Assembly (NCBI GenBank): GCA_903890265.1
Contig: CAITAM010000207.1
Location: forward strand, 1 to 8,030
Direction: 5' to 3'
From: an uncultured Pseudomonadota bacterium
Lineage (GTDB): Bacteria; Pseudomonadota; Gammaproteobacteria; Steroidobacterales; Steroidobacteraceae
Length of the DNA: 8,030 nucleotides
A program made the position numbers and the translations under genes. Position 1 is the stretch's first letter. Each line of letters begins with the position of its first letter. The notes beneath the pieces were generated by a model that worked only from the letters and a program-made list of their open reading frames with translations, was not told the DNA's origin and ran no database searches. Shown here in pieces: positions 1-5,603 of the stretch.

Positions 1-1011
1 CGGCGCCAGAAGCCGATTGGCGAAGCCGCCATCCGGCTGCAGAAACTGCGCGAGTGCTGCCTCTGCGGTGCGCTCGGCGACCTCGCGGAAGGCGGCATCG
101 CCGGTGGCGATGGCGGTCTCGGCGTAGAGCCGGCCGAGGATCGCCTGGTCTGCGAGCCACTTTTCAAACACGGGCACGAGCCAGGCGCGGTCGGTGGTGG
201 CCGTGAAGAAGCCGCCCTCCAGATGGTCCTGCAGGCCGCCATCGGCCATGCGCGTGAGCGTCAGCGCGGCCATGTAGAGTGCCTGCAGGTCCGGCTGCGG
301 GTCATCCGCGGTGTCGGCCCACGTCGTGAGCAAGAGCTCGACGAGCGCGGGGGCGGGCACCTTCGGCGCCGTGCCGAAGCCGCCCCACGTCGAATCAAAT
401 TCGGCCTCTGCCGCGAGGCGCGCGAGCTGCCGGGGTGCCGTAGCCCCCGCCGGGCTCGGCACCGCCCTGCCGAGGGACTGCAGGGCCTCGACGAGCCGTG
501 CGCCCTGGGCGGCCACGCTGGCCGGTTCCTCGGCAAAGAAACGCAGGAAGCCCGACAGGACGGTGTGAAACGGCGGCAGCCCCGCGCCGCCGTCGCGCGG
601 GAAATAGCCGCCGACGAACACCGGGACGGCGTCCTGCGGCGTCAGAAACGCGGTCAGCGGCCGCCCGCCGCCGTGCCCGTTCAGCAGGGCGTGGCTCAGC
701 CGGAACAGCCGGTCAAGGTCGGCGCGCGCGTCACCGTCGATCAGGACCGGCACGAAGTGCTCGTTCAGTAAGCGGGCGATCTCGGGATCGGCGAAGCACT
801 CCCGGGCCATCTGCGCGCCCACAGCGCAATGCGGGTCGGCCACCACCACGAAGAGGGGCCGGTTCCGCGCCCTGGCCGCGGCGAGCGCGTCCTCGCCCCA
901 GGGCCACCAGCCAACCGGCTGCGCCGCCCATTCCCTCAGCAGGGGACTGTCGGCCACGGCGAGGCGGTTGCCGCCGGTGTCTGGCGGCGGAGGGTTCGTG
1001 GCAGCGGGCAT
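1..1011 (-). CDS. YyaL/DUF255-type thioredoxin-domain protein, N-terminal part (gene runs off the left edge)
   Basis: This is an open frame of 337 codons with no stop, starting at ATG 1011-1009 and still open at base 1; the family is usually about 650-700 residues, so roughly half is present. The N-terminus (NRLAVADSPLL...QPVGWWPWGEDAL, residues about 15-45) matches the family opening NRLxxxxSPYLLQHxxNPVDWYPWGEEAL. A thioredoxin-fold domain follows, with LTAFLTP and GGYFP, then FDSTWGGFGTAPKVP and a stretch (MADGGLQDHLEGGFF, WLVPVFEKWLADQA) typical of the alpha/alpha-barrel domain that follows in this family. The usual CHWC redox motif aligns with C62-A-V-G65, so the second cysteine is missing, and the expected downstream DADS-like motif is also poorly kept. 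The function of the family is not well established (proposed redox or sugar-epimerase-like roles); this copy is unlikely to be a normal disulfide reductase. No other in-frame start exists before an upstream stop. The gene is divergent from rlmI. Confidence 0.85.
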   Translation of the reverse strand, partial: MPAATNPPPPDTGGNRLAVADSPLLREWAAQPVGWWPWGEDALAAARARNRPLFVVVADPHCAVGAQMARECFADPEIARLLNEHFVPVLIDGDARADLDRLFRLSHALLNGHGGGRPLTAFLTPQDAVPVFVGGYFPRDGGAGLPPFHTVLSGFLRFFAEEPASVAAQGARLVEALQSLGRAVPSPAGATAPRQLARLAAEAEFDSTWGGFGTAPKVPAPALVELLLTTWADTADDPQPDLQALYMAALTLTRMADGGLQDHLEGGFFTATTDRAWLVPVFEKWLADQAILGRLYAETAIATGDAAFREVAERTAEAALAQFLQPDGGFANRLLAP

Positions 1012-1110
1012 CGACTTGTGGCTGCCAGGCGTCTGGCGGGCGCGTACTCGGCTAGAATGACGGATGGACTATAGCAAGATCGATGGCCGTGGCCGGCCGG
1101 GGACGCGCGC
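1012..1110. promoter_or_regulatory. Divergent promoter region between the DUF255 gene and rlmI
   Basis: This 99-bp gap separates two head-to-head genes and should hold both promoters. On the plus strand TAGAAT at 1053-1058 is a good -10 match and would give a leader of about 45 nt for rlmI; no convincing -35 lies 16-18 bp upstream. On the minus strand TATAGT (plus-strand ACTATA, 1068-1073) is a -10 candidate for the DUF255 gene, again with a weak -35. A modest ribosome site GGGGA at 1099-1103 precedes the rlmI ATG by 7 nt. The calls rest on hexamer matching only. Confidence 0.4.
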
Positions 1111-2370
1111 ATGACCCGCCGCGATGCCGACATCAGCAGCGACGCCGAGCAAGGCGACAGCGACGAGGTCCTGCCGGGCGCGGACCTCGCGCCGCTCAAG
1201 CTCAAGCGCGACGAGGAGCGGCGGCTCTCGGCGGGGCACCTCTGGGTATATTCCAACGAAATCGACACCGCGGCGACGCCTCTCGGGGGCTTCGGCGCAG
1301 GGCAGCCCGTTGCCATTCGCTCGGCGAAAGACAAGTTCATGGGCTACGGTTACGTCAACCCCCACTCGCTGATCGCGGCCCGGATCTTAAGCCGGGATGT
1401 CCGCCATTCACCGTCCAAGTCGCTGATCGTGCATCGGCTGAACGTGGCGCTCGCGCTGCGCGAGCGCTGCTATTCGAGGCCCTTTTACCGCCTCGCCTAC
1501 GGCGAGGCCGACGGCCTTCCGGGTCTGGTGGTGGATCGCTACGACGACGTGTTCGTCGTGCAGCTCGGAACCGCGGGCATGGAAGTCCTGCGCGAGGAGG
1601 TGCTGGCGGCCCTGCTGCAGGTCTTCAAGCCGCGTGGTGTGCTGTTCAAGAACGACTCGGCGGCGCGCGAGGCGGAGGGACTTCCGTCCTACATCGAGGT
1701 GGCGGCGGGCACCGTGCCCGATGAGGTCCTGGTCGAGGAGGCCGGACTGTCGTTCGCGGCGCCACTCGCCGGTGGCCAGAAAACCGGCTGGTTCTACGAT
1801 CAGGCGGCCAATCGCGAGCAGTTCCTGCGATACGCGTCGGGTGCCGCACGGATCCTCGACGTGTGCGGCTACCTCGGCGCGTGGGGTATCCGTGCCGCCG
1901 CGGGCCGCGGCGCGCACGTGACGATGGTCGATTCCTCGGCCGCGGCCTGTGAGCACGCGACCGCCAACGCGGCGCGCAATAACGTCCCCTTCGAGGCCCT
2001 GCGTGGTGACGCGTTCGACGTCCTGACCGGCCTCGCCGAGGCGCGGGAGCGCTTCGACCTCGTCATCATCGACCCGCCGGCGTTCATCAAGCGGCGCAAG
2101 GACCTGCCGAAGGGTATCGCCGCGTATCGGCGCCTGACCCAGCTTGCCGTGCAGTGCACCGGGCGGGATGCCCTGCTGGTGTCGTGCTCCTGTTCGCACC
2201 ACCTGCCCGCCGAGGAACTCGACGCCGCCCTGCAGCGGGGCGCGCGACACGCGAGCCGGCAGGCGCAGGTCATCAGCGTGGGCGGGCAGGCGCCGGATCA
2301 CCCCGTGCACCCGGCGATTCCGGAGACCCGCTACCTGAAGGCGCTCCTCGCCCGCATCACGCCGGACTGA
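1111..2370 (+). CDS. rlmI: 23S rRNA (cytosine-C5) methyltransferase, RlmI-like
   Basis: Class I SAM-dependent RNA methyltransferase of 419 residues (E. coli RlmI, which makes m5C1962 in 23S rRNA, has 396). Residues about 26-95 form the PUA RNA-binding domain (LKLKRDEERRLSAGHLWVYSNEI). The EEHEE-like middle domain carries GEADGLPGLVVDRYDD. The catalytic Rossmann domain shows KTGWFYDQ (224-231), SAM-binding motif I ILDVCGYLGAWG (248-259), motif IV DPPAF (321-325) and SCSCSHH (358-364). C361 aligns with the SCS cysteine of E. coli RlmI and is the likely catalytic residue. The C-terminal DHPVHPAIPETRYLKALLARI is also typical. An acidic N-terminal extension of about 25 residues precedes the PUA domain, so a slightly later real start is possible, but ATG 1111 has a GGGGA site and no better ATG is seen. 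Other members of the RlmI/RlmK group cannot be fully excluded. Confidence 0.85.
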   Translation: MTRRDADISSDAEQGDSDEVLPGADLAPLKLKRDEERRLSAGHLWVYSNEIDTAATPLGGFGAGQPVAIRSAKDKFMGYGYVNPHSLIAARILSRDVRHSPSKSLIVHRLNVALALRERCYSRPFYRLAYGEADGLPGLVVDRYDDVFVVQLGTAGMEVLREEVLAALLQVFKPRGVLFKNDSAAREAEGLPSYIEVAAGTVPDEVLVEEAGLSFAAPLAGGQKTGWFYDQAANREQFLRYASGAARILDVCGYLGAWGIRAAAGRGAHVTMVDSSAAACEHATANAARNNVPFEALRGDAFDVLTGLAEARERFDLVIIDPPAFIKRRKDLPKGIAAYRRLTQLAVQCTGRDALLVSCSCSHHLPAEELDAALQRGARHASRQAQVISVGGQAPDHPVHPAIPETRYLKALLARITPD

Positions 2371-2374
2371 GTCG

Positions 2375-2398
2375 CGACGCCCCGGTTGCGGGGCGTCG
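2375..2398 (+). terminator. GC-rich hairpin after rlmI, possible weak terminator
   Basis: A perfect 10-bp inverted repeat (2375-2384 pairing with 2389-2398, loop GTTG) begins four bases after the rlmI stop codon. It is not followed by a run of T, so it is not a classic Rho-independent terminator. It overlaps the place where the -35 box of the lgt promoter should lie, so it may instead separate rlmI from lgt or protect the rlmI 3' end. Confidence 0.4.
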
Positions 2399-2405
2399 AT
2401 TCCGC

Positions 2406-2411
2406 TACAAT
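2406..2411 (+). promoter_or_regulatory. -10 box TACAAT of the lgt promoter (likely leaderless transcript)
   Basis: TACAAT matches the sigma70 -10 consensus at five of six positions and ends only 7 nt before the lgt ATG at 2419. Transcription from it would begin at or within a base or two of the A of the start codon. No Shine-Dalgarno-like purines lie between box and ATG, which agrees with a leaderless message. The -35 region is poor and falls in the hairpin at 2375-2398. Confidence 0.5.
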
Positions 2412-2418
2412 CGGCGCG

Positions 2419-3246
2419 ATGCTGGTCTATCCCGATTTCAATCCGGTCGCACTCAGTCTCGGGCCACTGAAGATCCGCTGGTACGGACTCATGTACGTGG
2501 TGGGCTTCCTGTCGGCATGGCTGCTGGCCCGCCGTCGTGCCAGCCAGCCCGGATCGACGTGGACCGCGCTCGACGTGGACGATCTCGTTTTCTACTGCGT
2601 TTTCGGCGTCATCCTCGGCGGACGGATCGGCTATCTCGTGTTCTATGGCCACGAGGCCCTGAGCGCCGACTCGAGCTACTGGTACAAGATCTGGCTCGGC
2701 GGCATGAGCTTCCACGGTGGCCTGATCGGAGTCATCGTTGCCCTTCTCGTGCTGGCGCGCGTTCGCCACAAGAACGTGATCGACGTCTTCGACTTCGCGG
2801 CACCGCTGCCCGGGATCGGTTTCTTTGCGGTTCGCGTCGGCAACTTCATCAACGGTGAGCTGTGGGGCAAGCCGACGACCAGCGCCCTTGGCGTCCTGGT
2901 GCGCCAGGCCGATGGCACGATGATCGCCCTGCACGCCAGCCAGCTGTACGAGGCCGCCCTGGAGGGGCTCGCGCTGTTCCTGATCCTGTGGTGGTTCACC
3001 CGGGTGCCGCGCCCGCGCGGTGCGGCAGCGGGGCTGTTCCTCTGCACTTACGCGGTATCCCGCATTGCCGTCGAGTTCGTTCGCGTGCCCGACCGACAGC
3101 TCGGCTACCTCGCTTTCGACTGGGTCACGATGGGACAGATTCTGTCCCTGCCGATGCTGATTGCCGGTATCGCTTTCCTGATCATGGCCTACGCCCGTGG
3201 CACGCCGTCGGGGAACTACCGCACCGGCGGGTTGCCGGCAGGCTGA
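2419..3246 (+). CDS. lgt: Prolipoprotein diacylglyceryl transferase
   Basis: Inner-membrane enzyme that transfers diacylglycerol from phosphatidylglycerol to the lipobox cysteine of prolipoproteins, the first step of lipoprotein maturation. The product has 275 residues and several hydrophobic membrane segments. It starts like E. coli Lgt (YPDFNPVALSLGPLKIRWYGLMY). Key residues are present: H99 in SFHGG (E. coli H103) and the signature RVGNFINGELWG at 139-150, with R139 and N142 matching E. coli R143 and N146. The loop after the signature is shorter than in E. coli. A longer frame opens at a TTG at 2386, but it would add eleven residues unrelated to the family and overlap the promoter, so ATG 2419 is preferred. 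It is followed after 5 bp by thyA, the same lgt-thyA order as in E. coli. Confidence 0.97.
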   Translation: MLVYPDFNPVALSLGPLKIRWYGLMYVVGFLSAWLLARRRASQPGSTWTALDVDDLVFYCVFGVILGGRIGYLVFYGHEALSADSSYWYKIWLGGMSFHGGLIGVIVALLVLARVRHKNVIDVFDFAAPLPGIGFFAVRVGNFINGELWGKPTTSALGVLVRQADGTMIALHASQLYEAALEGLALFLILWWFTRVPRPRGAAAGLFLCTYAVSRIAVEFVRVPDRQLGYLAFDWVTMGQILSLPMLIAGIAFLIMAYARGTPSGNYRTGGLPAG

Positions 3247-3251
3247 CGAGC

Positions 3252-4046
3252 ATGCGCCAGTACGAGGATCTGCTCCGTCGCGTCCGTACCGAGGGGGCGC
3301 ACAAGGCAGACCGCACCGGAACCGGGACGCTGTCGGTGTTCGGGCACCAGATGCGGTTCGACCTCGCCCGCGGATTCCCCCTCGTGACGACCAAGCGAGT
3401 GCATCTGAAGTCGGTCGTCCACGAGCTGCTCTGGTTCCTGCGCGGCGAGACGAACGTGGCATCGCTTCGCGCCGCGGGCGTCACGATCTGGGACGAGTGG
3501 GCCGACGGCAACGGGGACCTCGGACCGGTCTATGGCAAGCAGTGGCGCGACTGGCAGGCAGCGGACGGTCGGCACATCGACCAGCTGAGCGACATCATGG
3601 CGCTGCTGCGGCGGGATCCGGACTCCCGGCGGCTGCTGGTCAGTGCCTGGAACGTCGGCGATCTGCCCGCGATGGCGCTGATGCCCTGCCACGCGTTCTT
3701 CCAGTTCTACGTGGCTGCAGGCAGGCTGTCGCTGCAGCTCTACCAGCGCAGCGCCGATGTGTTTCTCGGCGTGCCGTTCAACATCGCCTCCTACGCGCTG
3801 CTGACGCACATGGTGGCGCATCAGGTGGATCTCGACGTCGGTGAATTCATCTGGACGGGTGGCGACTGCCACCTCTACACGAACCACCTCGAGCAGGCCG
3901 ACCTTCAGCTCGCGCGCGAGCCCTATCCTTACCCGACCCTCGCCATCAGGCGGCGGCCGGCGACGCTGTACGAGTACCAGTTCGAGGATTTCGAGTTCAT
4001 CAACTACCGCCACCATCCGCCGATTGCGGCGCCCGTCGCGGTCTGA
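3252..4046 (+). CDS. thyA: Thymidylate synthase
   Basis: Cytoplasmic enzyme converting dUMP and 5,10-methylene-tetrahydrofolate to dTMP and dihydrofolate. The protein has 264 residues, exactly the length of E. coli ThyA. All landmarks are present: R21 in RTGTGT, W80, Y94 in GPVYGKQWR, nucleophile C146 in MPCHAFFQFY, the dUMP site QRSADVFLGVPFNIASYA, HLYTNH, and a C-terminus ending PPIAAPVAV. The ATG sits 5 bp after the lgt stop, so the two genes are probably cotranscribed and perhaps translationally coupled. The dihydrofolate it releases would be recycled by FolA, encoded about 1.5 kb downstream. A larger frame open from about 2862 is only read-through of the same frame across lgt. Confidence 0.98.
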   Translation: MRQYEDLLRRVRTEGAHKADRTGTGTLSVFGHQMRFDLARGFPLVTTKRVHLKSVVHELLWFLRGETNVASLRAAGVTIWDEWADGNGDLGPVYGKQWRDWQAADGRHIDQLSDIMALLRRDPDSRRLLVSAWNVGDLPAMALMPCHAFFQFYVAAGRLSLQLYQRSADVFLGVPFNIASYALLTHMVAHQVDLDVGEFIWTGGDCHLYTNHLEQADLQLAREPYPYPTLAIRRRPATLYEYQFEDFEFINYRHHPPIAAPVAV

Positions 4047-4069
4047 CCCACGCTTCCGACCCGCTGCCC

Positions 4070-4074
4070 GAGGA
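4070..4074 (+). promoter_or_regulatory. Ribosome binding site GAGGA of the SET-domain gene
   Basis: GAGGA lies 4 nt before ATG 4079 in the 32-bp gap after thyA. It is one of the better Shine-Dalgarno matches in the window and fixes the start of the SET-domain gene. No promoter is visible in the gap, so expression probably comes from lgt-thyA transcription. Confidence 0.6.
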
Positions 4075-4078
4075 CCCT

Positions 4079-4759
4079 ATGCCGACCCCGACCGCCAAGC
4101 CGCTCTACCGCGTGCGCCGCTCACCGATCCACGGAACCGGTGTTTTCGCTACCCGACGCATCCCCAAGGGTCGACGCGTCATCGAGTACATCGGCGAGCG
4201 AATTTCGCATGCCGAGGCCGACCGCCGGTACGAGAACAAGGCGCACGACGACAACCACACGTTTCTCTTCACGGTCAACAACCGGGTGGTCATTGACGGC
4301 GGCAACATCGGCAACGAGGCTCGCTGGATCAACCACTCCTGCGATCCGAACTGCGAGTCGCTGATTGACGATAACCGGGTTTTCATCGAGGCGATCCGGA
4401 CGATCCAGCCGGGTGAGGAGCTGTCCTACGACTACATGATCGAGCGCGACCGCTCCGACCCGCCCGACATCGACGTGATTTTCGCCTGCCGCTGCGGCGC
4501 CAAGAACTGCCGCGGGACCATGCTGCTGCCACCGAAGAAGAAAAAGAAGAAAGCCAAGGTCAAGGCAAAGGCGAAGGCCAAGGCCACGAGTAAGTCCGGC
4601 GCAAAGTCCAAGGCCGCGCTCTCCAGGACCAAGTCCGCCAAGACCAAGTCCGCCAAGACCAAATCCGCCAAGACCAAGTCGTCCGCGGCGAAGGGTGCGA
4701 AGGCGAAGGGCCCGACCCTGAAGGCCAAGGCCCCACGCGGAACCCGACCCGCGCGGTGA
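4079..4759 (+). CDS. SET-domain protein lysine methyltransferase with post-SET zinc cysteines and histone-H1-like lysine-rich tail
   Basis: Predicted SAM-dependent protein lysine methyltransferase, 226 residues. The SET domain spans about residues 8-120: GTGVFATRRIPKG (19-31), RWINHSCDPNC (82-92), which holds the SAM-binding NHSC, and GEELSYDY (112-119) with the catalytic tyrosine. A post-SET motif CRCGAKNC (137-144) follows; C88, C137, C139 and C144 would form the single zinc site seen in eukaryotic SET enzymes such as DIM-5. Residues 153-226 are a low-complexity basic tail with 26 lysines, 4 arginines and no acidic residue, made of AK/SK steps and three TKSAK repeats; such tails resemble histone H1 and bacterial H1-like proteins and may bind nucleic acid or be a methylation target. 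The stop overlaps the start of the next gene. Substrate unknown. The domain call is firm; the histone-like role of the tail is inference. Confidence 0.9.
   Translation: MPTPTAKPLYRVRRSPIHGTGVFATRRIPKGRRVIEYIGERISHAEADRRYENKAHDDNHTFLFTVNNRVVIDGGNIGNEARWINHSCDPNCESLIDDNRVFIEAIRTIQPGEELSYDYMIERDRSDPPDIDVIFACRCGAKNCRGTMLLPPKKKKKKAKVKAKAKAKATSKSGAKSKAALSRTKSAKTKSAKTKSAKTKSSAAKGAKAKGPTLKAKAPRGTRPAR
4628..4680 (+). repeat. 15-bp in-frame tandem repeat in the SET-protein tail
   Basis: The unit ACCAAGTCCGCCAAG occurs at 4628-4642 and 4643-4657, and with a single G-to-A change at 4658-4672. A fourth partial copy starts at 4673 and diverges after 8 bases. Each unit encodes T-K-S-A-K (residues 184-198, then TKS). 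Because the unit is a multiple of three, copy-number change by slippage would lengthen or shorten the basic tail without breaking the frame. Confidence 0.9.
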
Positions 4760-5400
4760 GCGCGGGGGCGTCGTCTGCGGTTACGGGCTCCTCGCTCACG
4801 GAGCCGATAGCGCAGTCGCTGGCTGAGCGCGGTTACGCCATCGTCCCGGAGTTTCTGGGACCTGCCGCCGCGAGAGCGCTGGCGGAGGCGGCGCGATCAC
4901 GAGAGTCGCGGGGGGAGTTTCGCCCGGCGGCGATCGGCGCCGGGGCCCACCGGGCGGTCCGGCCACGGATCCGCGGCGACCAGATTCACTGGCTGGCGGA
5001 GCCCCTGCTGCCGGCCGAGCGCGAGGCGCTTGCCGCCTTCGAGGCGCTGCGCCAGCGCCTGAACGAAAGCTGCGCGCTCGGTCTGGTCGACCTTGAGTGC
5101 CACTACGCGGTGTATCCGCCCGGTGCAGGCTACGTGCGCCACCTCGACCGCTCACCGGCCGGCGCCGAGCGGGTGGTGTCGGTGGTGCTCTACCTGAACG
5201 ACGGCTGGATCGAGGGCGACGGCGGGGCACTCGTGCTGCACGTCGAGCCCGTGGTGGAAGTCCTGCCGCGCAGCGGTACGCTCGCGGTGTTCCTCAGCGA
5301 GCGCATCGAACACGAGGTCCGGCCGGCGGGCCGCTCGCGCTTGAGTCTTGCGGGGTGGTTCCGGCGGCGGGGGCGGCTTTACGGCGGGGCGCCGGCCTAG
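4756..5400 (+). CDS. 2-oxoglutarate/Fe(II) dioxygenase, prolyl-4-hydroxylase-like (PHD2/PPHD type)
   Basis: Predicted Fe(II)- and 2-oxoglutarate-dependent oxygenase of 214 residues. The double-stranded beta-helix core shows the iron triad H129-x-D131 (YVRHLDRS) and H186 (ERIEHEV), with 2-oxoglutarate-binding R195 nine residues after H186, the same spacing as H374 and R383 in human PHD2. Other PHD2-like features are RIRGDQIHWL (71-80), YPPGAGYVRH (120-129), VLYLND and GDGGALVLH. The bacterial relative PPHD of Pseudomonas hydroxylates a proline of EF-Tu, so a protein prolyl hydroxylase is the best guess, but another substrate is possible. The start is GTG 4756, which overlaps the SET-gene stop as GTGA. 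This implies translational coupling; no separate ribosome site is evident. A strong hairpin follows the stop directly. Confidence 0.85.
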   Translation: MSAGASSAVTGSSLTEPIAQSLAERGYAIVPEFLGPAAARALAEAARSRESRGEFRPAAIGAGAHRAVRPRIRGDQIHWLAEPLLPAEREALAAFEALRQRLNESCALGLVDLECHYAVYPPGAGYVRHLDRSPAGAERVVSVVLYLNDGWIEGDGGALVLHVEPVVEVLPRSGTLAVFLSERIEHEVRPAGRSRLSLAGWFRRRGRLYGGAPA

Positions 5401-5442
5401 AAAAAACCGCCGCAGCGTCCCTGAGGGGCGACTGCGGCGGTT
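5401..5442 (-). terminator. Rho-independent terminator oriented for the minus strand
   Basis: An 11-bp perfect inverted repeat (5405-5415 with 5432-5442) continues, across one bulged A, into a 6-bp inner stem (5416-5421 with 5425-5430, one G-T pair). The run of six A at 5401-5406 makes a T tract only on the minus strand, so the terminator points leftward. On the plus strand the stem is followed by GGTCAG, a poor U tract, though the hairpin may still end transcription of the oxygenase gene. No minus-strand protein gene lies immediately upstream of it, which suggests an RNA gene. Confidence 0.65.
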
Positions 5443-5580
5443 GGTCAGACCAGCCGTACGTCCGTGCCGGGCTAGATGTCCGTTCAACACCAGGATCAAA
5501 CACCAGAGGGCAGCAGCTAAAGTCCCTGTTCCCGCTCTGGCACGGTCAGAATACGTTCCCGCGGTGTGGCCTACTGCCTA
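5401..5580 (-). ncRNA. Candidate minus-strand small RNA between the oxygenase gene and folA
   Basis: This stretch of the 203-bp gap has no credible protein gene, yet ends in a minus-strand terminator with a T run. Inside it a 7-bp stem (5462-5468 with 5539-5545) encloses a further short pairing (5505-5508 with 5535-5538), so a transcript could fold. A perfect TTGACA -35 hexamer lies on the minus strand at 5610-5605, but no good -10 is seen 16-18 nt after it, so the 5' end is a guess. Five ANGGA motifs, the core of CsrA/RsmA sites, occur on the minus strand between 5586 and 5418. I compared it by eye with 6S, tmRNA, SRP RNA and RNase P RNA and saw no match. It might instead be only a folA leader plus a terminator. 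Confidence 0.3.
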
Positions 5581-5586
5581 ATCCGT

Positions 5587-5592
5587 CACAAT
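5587..5592 (+). promoter_or_regulatory. Possible -10 box of the folA promoter
   Basis: CACAAT matches the -10 consensus at four positions and ends 11 nt before the folA ATG, giving a leader of only a few bases. GGGA at 5595-5598 could serve as ribosome site but would then lie at or before the transcription start. No clear -35 is visible. The arrangement resembles the TACAAT box before lgt. Confidence 0.3.
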
Positions 5593-5603
5593 CCGGGACG
5601 CCT

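Noticed and set aside
223..771. 182-codon plus-strand frame
   Set aside because: It uses the same codon boundaries as the minus-strand DUF255 gene, whose product matches a known family.
1408..3462. 684-codon open frame on the minus strand
   Set aside because: It lies antisense to rlmI, lgt and thyA, which are firmly identified. Its product is low-complexity, rich in R, G, H and Q, with no recognisable domain. Long antisense frames are common in GC-rich DNA.
4535..4552. A-rich run AAGAAGAAAAAGAAGAAA as a frameshift site
   Set aside because: The heptamer in frame is G-AAA-AAG, not the slippery A-AAA-AAG, and the zero frame continues into a sensible lysine-rich tail that couples to the next gene.
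4432..4728. Minus-strand frame with LVLAD repeats
   Set aside because: The repeat is only the complement of the TKSAK-coding tandem repeat of the SET gene.
5401..5603. Known RNAs (6S, tmRNA, SRP RNA, RNase P RNA) or a folate riboswitch in this gap
   Set aside because: No signature sequences of these RNAs were recognised on either strand, so only an unnamed candidate is reported.
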